Source of the DNA: Mesostigma viride
Lineage: Eukaryota; Streptophyta; Mesostigmatophyceae; Mesostigmatales; Mesostigmataceae
Assembly (NCBI GenBank): GCA_009746045.1
Contig: RPFO01000931.1
Span: 19,672 to 83,671, forward strand
Reading direction: 5' to 3'
DNA length: 64,000 bases
In this document: piece after piece, positions 53,395-64,000 of the stretch
How positions within the stretch are numbered: position 1 is the stretch's first letter
How the letters are laid out: every line of letters begins with the position of its first letter
Position numbers and translations under genes: made by a program
Notes under the pieces: model-generated
The model's input: the letters and a program-made list of their open reading frames with translations, nothing else
Told to the model about the DNA's origin: nothing
Database searches by the model: none

Positions 53395-56315
53395 GCGCAC
53401 GCAAGGGGCAACTGCACACACATGGACACACACCGCGCACGCTTGGGGCGGCTGCACACACACGTACCTACACCGCGCACGCAAGGGGCGGCTGCACACA
53501 CACGTACATACACCGCGCACGCAAGGGGCAACTGCACACACATGTACATACACCGCGCAACCACGGGGCGGCTGCACACACACGTACATACACCGCGCAC
53601 GCAAGGGGCGGCTGCACACATACGTACCTACACCGCGCACCCAAGGGGCGACTGCACACACATGTACATCCACCGCGCACGCAAGGGCCGGCTGCACACA
53701 CACGTACACACACCATGCACGCAAGGGCCGGCTGCACACACACGTACATACACCGCGCACGCTTGGGGCGGCTGCACACACACGTACCTACACCGCGCAC
53801 GCAAGGGGCGGCTGCACACATACGTATACCTACACCGCGCACGCAAGGGGCGACTGCACACACATGTACATCCACCGCGCACGCAAGGGCCGGCTGCACA
53901 CACACGTACACACACCATGCACGCAAGGGCCGGCTGCACACACACGTACATACACCGCGCACGCAAGGGGCGGCTGCACACACACGTACACACACCGCGC
54001 ACGCAAGGGGCAGCTGCACACACACGTACATACACCATGCACGCAAGGGGCTGCACACACACTTACACACACCTTGCACGCAAGGGCCGGCATGCACACA
54101 CACTGGCATACACCGCGCACGCAAGGGGCGGCTGCACACACGTACATACACCGCGCACGCAAGGGGCGAGTGCACACACACGTACACACACCGCGCACGC
54201 AAGGGGCGGCTGCACACACACGTACACACACCATGCACACAATTGCCGGCATGCACACACACGTACATCCACTGCGCACGCAAGGGGCAACTGCACACAC
54301 ATGTACACACGCTTGGGGCGGCTGCACTCACATGTACACACACCGCGCACGCAAGGGCCGGCTGCACACACACGTACATACACCGCGCACGCAAGGGGCA
54401 ACTGCACACACACGTACACACACCATGCACGCAAGGGCCGGCTGCACTCACATGTACACACACCATGCACGCAAGGGCCGGCTGCACACACACTTACACA
54501 CACAATGCACGCTTGGGGCAACGGCACTCACATGTACATACACCATGCACGCAAGGGGCGGCTGCACACACACGTACACACACCATGCACGCAAGGAGCG
54601 ACTTCACGCACAGGTACACTCACCATGCACGCAAGGGGCGGCTGCACACACACGTACACACACCGCGCACGCAATTAAGGGACGGCTGCACACACACGTA
54701 CATACACCGCGCACGCAAGGGGCAACGGCACTCACATGTACATACACCATGCACGCAAGGGGCGGCTGCACACACACGTACATACACCGCGCACGCAAGG
54801 GGCGGCTGCACACATACGTACCTACACCGCGCACCCAAGGGGCGACTGCACACATACGTACCTACACCGCGCACGCAAGGGCCGGCTGCACACACACGTA
54901 CACACACCATGCACGCAAGGGCCGGCTGCACACACACGTACATACACCGCGCACGCTTGGGGCGGCTGCACACACACGTACCTACACCGCGCACGCAAGG
55001 GGCGGCTGCACACACACGTACATACACCGCGCACGCAAGGGGCAACTCCACTCACATGTACATCCACCGCGCAACCACGGGGCGGCTGCACACACACGTA
55101 CATATACACCGCGCACGCAAGGGGCTGCTGCACACACACTGACACACAAAATGCACGCTTGGGGCGACGGCACTCACATGTACATACACCGCGCACGAAA
55201 GGGGTGGCTGCACACACACGTACATCCACCGCGCACGCAAGGGGCGGCTGCACACACACATACATACACCATGCACGCAAGGGGCGAGTGCAAAAACATG
55301 TACATACACCGCGCACGCAAGGGGCAACTGCCCACACATGGACATACACCATGCACGCAAGGGGCGGCTGCACACACATGTACATCCACCGCGCACGCAA
55401 GGGGCGAGTGCACACACACGTACACACACCGCGCACGCAAGGGGCGGCTGCACACACACGTACACACACCATGCACGCAATTGCCGGCATGCACACACAC
55501 GTACATCCACCGCGCACGCAAGGGGCAACTGCACTTTACACATGTACACACACCGCGCACGCTTGGGGCAGCTGCACTCACATGTACACACACCGCGCAC
55601 GCTTGGGGCGGCTGCACACACACGTACCTACACCGCGCACGCAAGGGCGGCTGCACACACACGTACATACACCGCGCACGCAAGGGGCAACTGCACACAC
55701 ATGTACATACACCGCGCAACCACGGGGCGGCTGCACACACACGTACATACACCGCGCACGCAAGGGGCGGCTGCACACACACGTACACACACCGCGCACG
55801 CAAGGGGCAACTGCACACACATGGACACACACCGCGCACGCTTGGGGCGGCTGCACACACACGTACCTACACCGCGCACGCAAGGGGCGGCTGCACACAC
55901 ACGTACATACACCGCGCACGCAAGGGGCAACTGCACACACATGTACATACACCGCGCAACCACGGGGCGGCTGCACACACACGTACATACACCGCGCACG
56001 CAAGGGGCGGCTGCACACATACGTACCTACACCGCGCACCCAAGGGGCGACTGCACACACATGTACATCCACCGCGCACGCAAGGGCCGGCTGCACACAC
56101 ACGTACACACACCATGCACGCAAGGGCCGGCTGCACACACACGTACATACACCGCGCACGCTTGGGGCGGCTGCACACACACGTACCTACACCGCGCACG
56201 CAAGGGGCGGCTGCACACATACGTATACCTACACCGCGCACGCAAGGGGCGACTGCACACACATGTACATCCACCGCGCACGCAAGGGCCGGCTGCACAC
56301 ACACGTACACACACC
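53395..56315. repeat. 40-bp minisatellite, block 5
   Basis: The array resumes at gcgcacgcaagg. Sub-blocks near 53470-54060 recur ~2,400 bp later near 55870-56315. It ends at the LTR of the next element. Confidence 0.97.
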
Positions 56316-56788
56316 AGTTAGAATGCGGTGGGATATATTGCTTGAGAACACTGAAAGCTTGGAGCAATGAATTGCTTTGTTCATTAGAAAATAGGTTTAC
56401 CCTTTATCAACGTTCCTCTCACCGGCTGCGCCGCCAGTGACCGTTGGGTGCAGACCGTTGGCCCGAGGCCGCACGATGACAGGTAGCTGCCTAGTCACTG
56501 CATCGTGCGATCACAAATCAATGCACGCTGCAGTACGGTCCCTATCTAGGATACTCTAGTACCGTCCAATGACAGGACACTACGTATACTGGGTACTGAC
56601 ATCTGTCACGTACCTCAGTACCCAAAGTACCTATCTAGGGAAACGTATGCGACTCGACTAGCATTCCTATCTGCATAGCCCACGTGGTATTTATATTCAC
56701 ATACCAACGTGGGTTTACAAGGCTTATTCATACGTTGTATTCACAATGCCTTTGAGACTTAGTCTACAGCAAAGCATGGAGACTAACT
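56316..56788 (-). repeat. 3' LTR of element 2
   Basis: 473 bp, inferred from AGTTAG...CTAACT ends matching element 1 (both LTRs end gactaact) and from the sharp junction with the 40-bp array. The partner LTR is not in the window. Confidence 0.7.
56688..56695 (-). promoter_or_regulatory. TATA-like box in the element 2 LTR
   Basis: Coding strand reads TATAAATA. Confidence 0.4.
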
Positions 56789-57162
56789 CCAGTATTGTTT
56801 TATTATTTATTTCTTAATGCAGGTCTGCACCCCCAACATTATTGTTATTGTTTTTAAGTTGATTAGGGGTACAAAAGAGACATGGCTGGTTGAGCCAGGT
56901 TGGTTACAGCTGGCTGTTCTGGCCAGGTGTTATATTGCACATTAAATAAGGTGTACACAGCTGGCTGGTTTGGCCAGGTACTGAAGCACACATTAAGTAA
57001 ATGGATACAAAGCTTGTGTCCTCAAGCTGCAAATGGATACAAATCTGACCTAGCCAGCACTCACACCCCACAACGAATGTGTTGAATTTTATGGCGCCCA
57101 GCAGCTATCGCTGTGGTAAGGGGGTGTGGTGGTTGTGTACTGTGCTATGGCCAGTCATTTAT

Positions 57163-60100
57163 TCAAACACTGACTCTGATATCATAGGGGTTCATGTTCT
57201 GAAAGAGGAGCTGGTACTGTTGGCCAGCAGCATCCCGCAGCTTCGTGAGAGCGTCTGCTGGGTTGTCCTCATCATCCACATGAGTCCAGCTGGAAAAATA
57301 GGTGGCCTCCTGTTTGAGGATCACCCAATCCAAGTCAGTGTGGACAGCAGCAGAGACAGATTTCTTGGTTAGAAAACTGATCACAGATTGGCTGTCAGTA
57401 TAGAGATGTGAGATGACATTGCATGTGCTGCCTGCCTGGGTTTGTAGCCAGGTGAGCATGTGCTGCAGGGAACGAGCATGCAATGCAGCAGACACCACAG
57501 CACGACATTCAGCTGAGTTGCTGCTGCCAGGTTTTCTGCGGTGTAGCCTGCTGTACCAGGAAGTGAGGGACATGTAATCTGACCTGTTGGTGAGAAAAAA
57601 CAGCCCTGATTCCCGTGCCCCCATCTGATTGATTGTTCTGCTCTCCATGGAGCTGTCCATGACACATTGGATGTGGATGTCTTCCATCAGATTCAGGCCA
57701 TGGAGGATGAGGGGGGGACAGTCATTGACCAACTTCCTGATGTGACTGCATTTGATCTTGACTAGAACATCATGGGTGACCCTGCTGATGACAGCTAAGG
57801 GAGCCCCACAGATGGCTGACCACCACCCCAGTTTGCCCTGAACAGTGGCACACATATGTAAGGGGAGGTAGTTGTCCTGCAGCAGATCTAGACAATCTTG
57901 GATATATTCTGCAGGAGGGGAGAGAGAGCAGACCCACTGATCTGGCTGCCTATGCAGCTGCAACATGATGCCACAGAACTGGATGGGGGTTGTGCTCAAT
58001 TCCACCTGTTTGCCAATCTCATATGATTCCTGGACCTGCTGAATAAAGGTTTCCACCTCAGCTCTAGGCCCACAAATGAGTTGGTCATCTCCATGCCACA
58101 CAAAGAACAGCAGTCCAGAGGGGGTGGGTACAACAAAAAAGCATGGGTCCAGGTCATCATACGTGGCCTTGAGCTTTTTGAATACTTCCTCTGCTGAGTC
58201 TCTGAAAATTTTTGGGGCACTGACAAGCCCTTCCACCCCAATGTTGATGATAAGGTGGGGCTCATCAATATAAGGTTTCCACACAGCTGGGGTGTCTACC
58301 ACGTACACCTTCCCTTTCCACACAGATTCAGCCTTTTCTGGGTCCCCCCTGAGGAAGGCCCTTTTAATATCAGTGGCTTTGCAGACATAGTCTTGGCCTG
58401 CATTGAGGTTGTGGAGGAAGAGGGAGAGCATGATCCTGAGTGAGGTTTGTTGCAGCCCAGGTGTGTATGTTTCCCCTTTTGGCAGTGTGGAGGTCCCCTT
58501 TAATTCTGTGACACATGGTCTGGCATGGAAGATTGGGGAGCCCACTTTTTGTGGTTTTTGTTTGAGAACAAATTTTAATCTGAGCTTTTTGGCTCCCTCT
58601 GGCACGTCCCATGAAGGGGTGACAGGCGGTTTGTATTGAGGGTTTTTGGGGTTGGGCAGGACCCATTCCTGCCTGGCTTGGTGGACAATGGCCATCAGCC
58701 ACTTGGTAAACCCTTTTTGTGTTTTGCATTCTTGTATGACGTGGGAGATTTGGTGGGGTGAGTGCATGGCTATGTCCCACTTACCCAGCCCAAAGGCTGA
58801 GGGATGGAGGAACTGGCTGTGCACTAACTTGTCCAGATCAGGGATCTCCCCTGGTGCATACTGAGTGTTGACTGCCTTGATGACAGCATCCATACCAGGG
58901 ACAATACTGGAGAGAGGGATTTTAAAGTGGTCCAGAGGAACTGCACCCACCCCTGTGACACTGAGCTCATTAGCTGAGATAAGCACCCCAGGATAGGATA
59001 CAAAAGGTTCCCCCAACAAGGTGTTACCAGAGTACCCCTCCACCACCTGGAAGGGTGTCTGAATACCAAGTATAGGGAGCATCACTTGTCCCACTACATC
59101 CAGTGAGCTTTGGCCTGAGAAATCCTGCACCCGTGCCCAAAATGAAGGTGCAATCTCAAGACCAGGGATGGCTTGTGCACTGATCACACTGACCTGTGCC
59201 TGAGTGTCTATTGCCAGGGTCCAGGGGTCCTGACTAGTGCACACAGCTGAGACTTTTGCCAACCCTGCGGCCACAGCAGCTTGTTGCTTATGTGACCTGT
59301 GTAATGCTTGCAAGGCGACTGCCAATCTTGACCTCAGAGCGGGAGGGTTGGCAGACAATTTGGTGCCTTGGGGCTGAGCTAATGCTTCCAACCCAGCTAC
59401 CTCGTGCCTGGTTAAGCAATCCCCAGGTTGTGAAGTGGGCCTGGCTTCACTGAGGGTGGAAGGGTTCACAGAGGGTGCTGTGGTGCTGTCAACAGCAGTA
59501 ATTGGTGGCTCAGAGCTACTGCTGGGCATGCTGGAGTTGCCAGATAGAAGTAGTGAGTCCATGCTTAAAGACTCTTCCCCAGGCACGTCTGCCATGGGAG
59601 AATAATACTTCTTAATTCTATGACAGCTCACCCTGTGACGCTTCCCATTGATATTGTGCTTGACCTCCACGGTCTTGCTGTTTTTGGTAAATCCACGGAT
59701 GGTAACTGGACCTAGCCAAGTTCCAACCTTACCAAAGCTGTTTTCCTTGTAATAGAGAACTTGATCACCTTTTTGGAATACTGGCCTGGAATGGGTTTTA
59801 TCTTTTTCTGCCAGTTTTGCTGAGGTTTGTGCACGTGCAGTGTTGTACAGTGCTATCACCTCTGGGGGATATACACCTGCCTGCAGGCCTGCTGGGATTA
59901 CTTCACCCCACGTGGCATGCAAGACAGGTCTCATGTTTAGGGTTGTGCACATTTCATGACACCAGAGTGCCCTGTCACAATAGACCCCTGAAGTAGCATC
60001 CTTGGAAGGATTTTTGGCTAGTAGGGTTTTGACAGATCTGATGGTTCTTTCAATGACCCCCTGACCCTCATGATCTTCCAGCCCAGCAATCTCTATTGCT

Positions 60101-60876
60101 TCACACCCTTCCAGGTCAGTCAGACAAGAAAATTGTTGATCAAGCAAAATTCTGTCAACTGGGTAGAATCTGGGTAAAGCAATCATGAGTGCAACACGTA
60201 GCTGCCCTGCAGACATGCCAGGTAGGGGTTCCATTACTGTGAACCTGGACCATGAGTCTTTTAGGATCAGGTAGGGTTGGACATCTTTGTTGATGTGCAT
60301 CACATCCCCCACTATCATGCCCCTATTGGTGGAAGGAGTTGCAGTATGCCATTTTTGAGGTTTGGGGCTATTGAACTGACATTCTTGACAGTGTTGTCTA
60401 GCCAGTTTTACTGCATTCCTGAGTTGTTTTCCCATGCTACTACCCCCCAGCCGTCTGGCCAGTTCCTCAGCCACTGTTTCATGACCCATGGCTAGGTGCA
60501 GCTGATGAGCAAGCTCCTTGATATCTATGGAGTTGTCAACAGTAGGGGTTAGTGCTTTTATGTAAGGTTCCAGAACAGGGTGTTGGGAGGACAGTAAGGT
60601 TGCTGCCTCAAAATCAATTATGCCCTGGTTGCCATCCCCAATGGTAATGAGATCATCATCCTCAGAGTACATAAGGTGAGTGAACTCACATTGATTTGGG
60701 TAGCGAGGCCTGTTGCAACGGCTGCCTGGAGGCCCCAGGGGATGACGTGCGTGCCAGCAGCCCGGGCAGAGATCCACCCCGTTGGCCAGGGAGTCGTTGT
60801 TGGGGCAGTTGTGCCGTGCGTGCCCTCGTTGGAAGCACCTCAGGCACCTTATGGACCCCCCAGGGTTGCCAGGCTG

Positions 60877-60907
<31 letters not shown>

Positions 60908-61050
60908 CCCTGCTGGGACCGGTTCTGGCCCTGCTGGGACCTGTTGTTGTTGTTGTTTTGGCCCTGTTGGGACCTGTTGTTATTGTTGCCCTGCTGGGAC
61001 CTGTTGTTGTTGTTGTTGTTGTTGTTGTTGGGGTTGCCATGCAGGGGCAC
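57163..61050 (-). CDS. Pol polyprotein of copia-like element 2: zinc knuckle-IN-PR-RT-RNase H
   Basis: 1,295 residues in one frame. The Asn/Gln-rich start (1-60) overlaps the Gag frame. Zinc knuckle C69-x2-C72-x4-H77-x4-C82 and a second cluster C95, C98, H103, C112. Integrase: H185-x4-H190, C221-x2-C224, D249, D304, E334, and a C-terminal barrel ending VSCHRIKKYYSPMADVPG (~490). A low-complexity linker (~495-600). Retropepsin-like: LAIDTQAQVSVIS (D615) and NTLLGEPFV (~677-684). RT: KATDIKRAFL (D894), GVEGLVSAPKIF, VWHGDDQL (986-989). RNase H: VMDSSMES (D1132), NSAECRAVVSAALHAR (E1181), LYTDSQSVISFL (D1219), DNPADALTK (~1262-1270). The RT/RNase H are copia-type. The protease-like domain lying after integrase is shared with element 1. 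It would be made as a Gag-Pol fusion by frameshift or after an indel. Confidence 0.9.
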
Positions 61051-62084
61051 ACGGTGCCACGTGTTGCCACGCCCCTGAGAGCCACTGCCCCCTTGGTGGG
61101 AGGACTTGTGGGTCTTGGGTGCCCCCCCTGGCTGGCCTGCCCCTTGCGTTTGTGGCCTTGGACACCCTGGACCTTGGGGTCCTGGGCCTGGTTGTTGCCA
61201 GTACCCAGGGGGTCCACTGCCTCCTCGATATAGAGCATGGCAGCTCTGAAGTTGTCCCAGAGGGACTTGAGGCCTGTAAGCAGGGTAGCCAGGACAGAAG
61301 GTTGCAAATTAGCTTTTGTTAGCCAGGTGTGGATGAGATACCTTGGTTGGAGCTTGAGAAGCTCAAGGTCTTTCTCAATCATTACCCTGTATGTTTTTGC
61401 ATCCCCAGAGAGGTTATTCTTGTTCACCTTATATGCAGCAAGCCAGTTGAAACGTTCTACTGCTTCCATGTGGTTATTGGTAAGCACTAGCTGTTTCAGA
61501 TCAGTGATAAAGGTAGGCCACTGTTCAATGGCTGCTTCAGGTGTCAGGGTACGTTCCTGATAGGTTTGAATCAATGCTCTGATTGCAGGAGATGATTGAT
61601 GGAATGTGGAGGAGGCCCTGAGAGCCTTAAACTGATGTCTAAGGTTAAGACCTTCCATCCCATACTCCAAAGCAAAAACAAATTGCTTAGCTTGTTCAAC
61701 AGTGTGACCCTCAGGCAAGCCAGCAATATTGATTTTGGATTCCTTTTTATGAGGGTTAAACACACCTGTGAGAGGGGGGTTGGCCCTCAAGAAGCTGTCG
61801 GTTGCTTGTTGCAGGCGGGTGGGGTCCAGGTTGATGGTCCCCCGCTCATACCGCGACATCAGGGCGCGCAGGCCCTCGACAGTTTGCAGCTGGTTAGCTG
61901 TTAACTGCTGATCTTGCAACGAGGCCAGCTGGGCCTGGAGAATGGCGAGCTGTTCCAGGACATCCCCGCTCCTTGGGGGGGCCTCAGCAGGCCTGTTGGG
62001 TGCCTGTGGCACCTCTGCACCTCCCCCCAGGGCCTCCTGGGGTCCTGGCCACCCCCCCTGGTTTGGGAGGGGGCCCCAACCCAC
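60849..62084 (-). CDS. Gag capsid region of element 2
   Basis: 411 residues from an internal Met. The capsid-like part (~85-300) has FNPHKKESKINIAGLPEGHT, FKALRASSTFHQS and WLAAYKVNKNNL, matching element 1 Gag. The 3' end is a Thr-rich run read from the same (AAC)n repeats that give poly-Asn in Pol, so Gag and Pol frames overlap across 60849-61050. Its upstream neighbour frame (61901-62338) overlaps by ~180 bp with a shift near the G runs at 62100-62130. Confidence 0.8.
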
Positions 62085-62338
62085 AGGGCGAACCTGGGGT
62101 GGTGGGGGAGGGGGAGGGGGGTCATGGTGGCCCTGGGGGAGCCCGGGGGTGTCCGGGTAACCCCACTGGGTCCAGCCCCATCGGTGGAGGGGCGGGCAGG
62201 GGTGTCTGCCTCTGCTCTCCTCCTGGCCTCCTCCCGCATGAGACGCTTCATCTCCTTGCGTACCTCATGCTCCCGGAGGGCTGCCTGAAAGGCAGCCTCA
62301 TCCTCGGGTATGTCAGGGAGTGGTTCTCCCATGATCAT
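61901..62338 (-). CDS. Gag middle segment of element 2, in a shifted frame
   Basis: 145 residues; MGEPLPDIPEDEAAFQAALREHEVRKEMKRLMREEARRRAEAD is a charged helical segment. The same frame upstream of this Met reads EGLLALGARKGKEADCPVRP, whose alternative frame closes the 280-residue ORF, so one chain is split by an indel near the G/C runs at ~62415-62425. The last ~70 residues are probably out of frame. Confidence 0.55.
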   Translation of the reverse strand: MIMGEPLPDIPEDEAAFQAALREHEVRKEMKRLMREEARRRAEADTPARPSTDGAGPSGVTRTPPGSPRATMTPLPLPHHPRFALWVGAPSQTRGGGQDPRRPWGEVQRCHRHPTGLLRPPQGAGMSWNSSPFSRPSWPRCKISS

Positions 62339-63177
62339 AGCAGGCCGGACTGGACAGTCCGCCTCTTTGCCCTTCCTCGCGCCCAGGGCCAGCAGTCCCT
62401 CCTTGTACTGCAGGGGTTGGGGGGAGAGGGTTTCTTGCTGGTGGTTTCCAGCGGGGGGGCTTCTTCAGCTACCACCCCATGTTTGGCCAAGATGGCCTCC
62501 GTGACCCTGGCTTGGGTGATGGAGGACATGGTTTTAAAGTGTGCTGACCGAGCAAGCTCGGCCAGGTCTTGACTGTCCGCATAGTCCATGGGATAGTCAG
62601 CATTTTTTAAGAGGTCACGTAACCGCTGGGTGGCCTCGCGGTACGCGTCCGCCATCGCCTGGTGGGTAGCCAGGCGACGGGCGGCTTCCTCTTCATATTC
62701 TTGCCGCTTAGCGGCGAGCCGAAAAGCCGCCTCTCGGCGGACCTCTCGGTCCCGCTGCCGCGCTCGGCGTTCTTCATTTGCCACCAGCGCGGCCTGCTCG
62801 ACCGCCAGGAGCGCTGGGGTAAGATTGATCTCAGTCTCCCCATCGGGGAGACTGGCAGTGTCGGATACCTCATCGTCGGACATTGGTTGTCCGGCGATGG
62901 GTTCCACAGGTTTTCGCACCACCCGTGCGAGTTTAATACTCTCCATGTCCTTCTTCTTGCGAAGAAGGGACGCAGAGGGTCGCCCAAACGTTAGCTCAAT
63001 GTGGTTATGTCCCTGGGCGAAAGGGACATTAAGGTTTGATGTGGCGGGACGAAAGGTAATCGTCCCGTCCGGTGCCACCGAGGCCGTCTGACGGGGCATA
63101 CGCTCCCGAAGAGATGGCAACGTGGGGCCGGACTGTGGAGCCTCAGTGGGGTTTACCACCGAGGTCTCCGCAGCCAT
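62335..63177 (-). CDS. Gag N-terminal region of element 2
   Basis: 280 residues from MAAETSVV. Contains a long charged, Arg/Glu/Ala-rich segment (ERRARQRDREVRREAAFRLA) typical of coiled coils and similar in character to element 1 Gag ~262-385. The last ~25 residues are in the wrong frame after a homopolymer shift. The leader 63178-63326 is GC-rich and ends at the palindromic insertion. Confidence 0.65.
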   Translation of the reverse strand: MAAETSVVNPTEAPQSGPTLPSLRERMPRQTASVAPDGTITFRPATSNLNVPFAQGHNHIELTFGRPSASLLRKKKDMESIKLARVVRKPVEPIAGQPMSDDEVSDTASLPDGETEINLTPALLAVEQAALVANEERRARQRDREVRREAAFRLAAKRQEYEEEAARRLATHQAMADAYREATQRLRDLLKNADYPMDYADSQDLAELARSAHFKTMSSITQARVTEAILAKHGVVAEEAPPLETTSKKPSPPNPCSTRRDCWPWARGRAKRRTVQSGLL

Positions 63178-63326
63178 GGCCGCGCCAGCCGTGGTTGCGG
63201 CTGGGGCGGCCGCCGGAGTCGAGGGTAAGCCGGTCTCCCCGGGGGGAGCCGTCTCGGCCTCCGGCCTCGCAGGGGAGGGGGGTAGGTCGGTCGGCTTTGC
63301 AGCCGCCGTCCCCTCGTCCTGGCAAC

Positions 63327-64000
63327 AGTTACGTTAAATAGTGCCGGAACCTTTTGCCCACTGAGGCAAAATCGGGCCGGAACACTATTTTTGCCCGGAA
63401 TAACCACTTCCGAGCACCCAAGTTAATTCGGCCGAATTAACTTGGGTGCTCGGAAGTGGTTATTCCGGGCAAAAATAGTGTTCCGGCCCGATTTGCCTCA
63501 GTGGGCAAAAGGTTCCGGCACTATTTAACGTAACTAAAACCTGGCCTCATGGAGGGGGGACGAAGAGCCCGAGACATCCGCCTAGGCCGCTGAGCACGCA
63601 CCACTAAATGCGCCGGAACTGCCTCAGTGAGGATTCGAACCCCTGACCTCCAAGGTGCACAGGTTTTTAGTTACGTTAAATAGTGCCGGAACCTTTTGCC
63701 GCCTGAGGCAAATCGGTCCGTAACACTATTTTGCCCGGAATAACCACTTCCGAGCACCCAAGTTAATTCGGCCGAATTAACTTGGGTGCTCGGAAGTGGT
63801 TATTCGGGCAAAATAGTGTTACGGACCGATTTGCCTCAGGCGGCAAAAGGTTCCGGCACTATTTAACGTAACTAAAACCTGTGCACCTTGGAGGTCAGGG
63901 GTTCGAATCCTCACTGAGGCAGCTCCGGCGCATTTAGTGGTGCGTGCTCAGCGGCCTAGGCGGATGTCTCGGGCTCTTCGTCCCCCCTCCACGAGGCCAG
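63327..64000. mobile_element. Palindromic element P-S-P-S', running off the window
   Basis: Palindrome 1 (63327-63535) is a variant (cttttgcccactgaggcaaa; cgggccggaac). A minus spacer follows, then palindrome 2 (63669-63873, one base short in tattcgggc) and a plus spacer that continues past 64000. By comparison with 41090-41970 a third palindrome should follow. It lies at the 5' side of copia-like element 2; the possible left target duplication is gcaac (63322-63326). Confidence 0.85.

Larger units (their letters stand above)
56316..63326 (-). mobile_element. Copia-like LTR retrotransposon, element 2, with Gag-IN-PR-RT-RH order; 5' end interrupted
   Basis: Coding on the minus strand. The 3' LTR is 56316-56788 (agttagaatgcgg...gagactaact). 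Pol is one intact 1,295-residue frame (57163-61050) preceded by Gag frames to 63177. The 5' LTR is missing because a palindromic element starts at 63327, so the rest presumably lies beyond the window. It is homologous to element 1 throughout but clearly diverged, so the domain order is not one copy's accident. 56789-57162 holds the 3' UTR; no gene seen there. Confidence 0.85.

Overview
This is eukaryotic nuclear DNA made mostly of repeats and mobile elements, with few host genes. The mix of elements suggests a green alga, perhaps a prasinophyte-like chlorophyte: copia-type LTR elements, short retroelements with the split direct repeats known from Chlamydomonas TOC1 and Volvox Kangaroo, plant-type PBS sequences, a short CCCTAAA-type tract, and F-box and MYND proteins. 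The taxon is an inference; no rRNA or housekeeping marker is present.

Layout. 1-505: 3' part of a gene (minus) paralogous to the MYND gene further right. 545-12426: a ~208-bp satellite interrupted by a split-direct-repeat retroelement (1117-2910) and a complete copia-like LTR element (4561-12075, TSD gccac). 12427-18722: low-complexity intergenic DNA, a 185-bp hairpin, a second split-direct-repeat element (13372-15510), an F-box gene, a MYND-finger gene and a small ORF, all minus. 18723-29311: a purine-only microsatellite, then ~9 kb of a 28-30-bp minisatellite holding a 503-bp TIR element, four copies of a ~200-bp island and a 1.7-kb TTAA-flanked TIR element. 31455-35698: a ~62-bp minisatellite, then a spliced transposase-like gene (plus). 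35944-37735: GT-rich repeat. 37857-56315: one 40-bp minisatellite array cut by two further LTR elements with exact 5-bp TSDs (38322-40992, ggctg; 47689-52220, gtaca) and by palindromic elements (41090-41970, TSD acgta; 52951-53394). 56316-63326: a second copia-like element, cut at its 5' side by another palindromic element that runs off the window.

Main result. The two large copia-like elements (4561-12075 and 56316-63326) encode Gag, zinc knuckle, integrase, a retropepsin-like domain, then RT and RNase H. The protease-like domain lies between integrase and RT, unlike the copia order (PR-IN-RT-RH) and the gypsy order (PR-RT-RH-IN). Both share an integrase triad spaced D-54-D-29-E, an RT active site HGDD, a protease motif DTQA, and LTRs bounded by AGTTA...TAACT rather than TG...CA. 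The compound palindromic elements have the same AGTTA...TAACT ends and a 5-bp TSD, so they may be non-autonomous passengers of the same integrase.

A second theme is the palindrome CCAACGGCCGTTGG, found in the satellite, the 62-bp minisatellite, introns and gene-flanking DNA, but not noticed inside the LTR elements. Several reading frames break at or beside G/C homopolymers while the flanking LTRs appear identical, so some frameshifts may be sequence errors.
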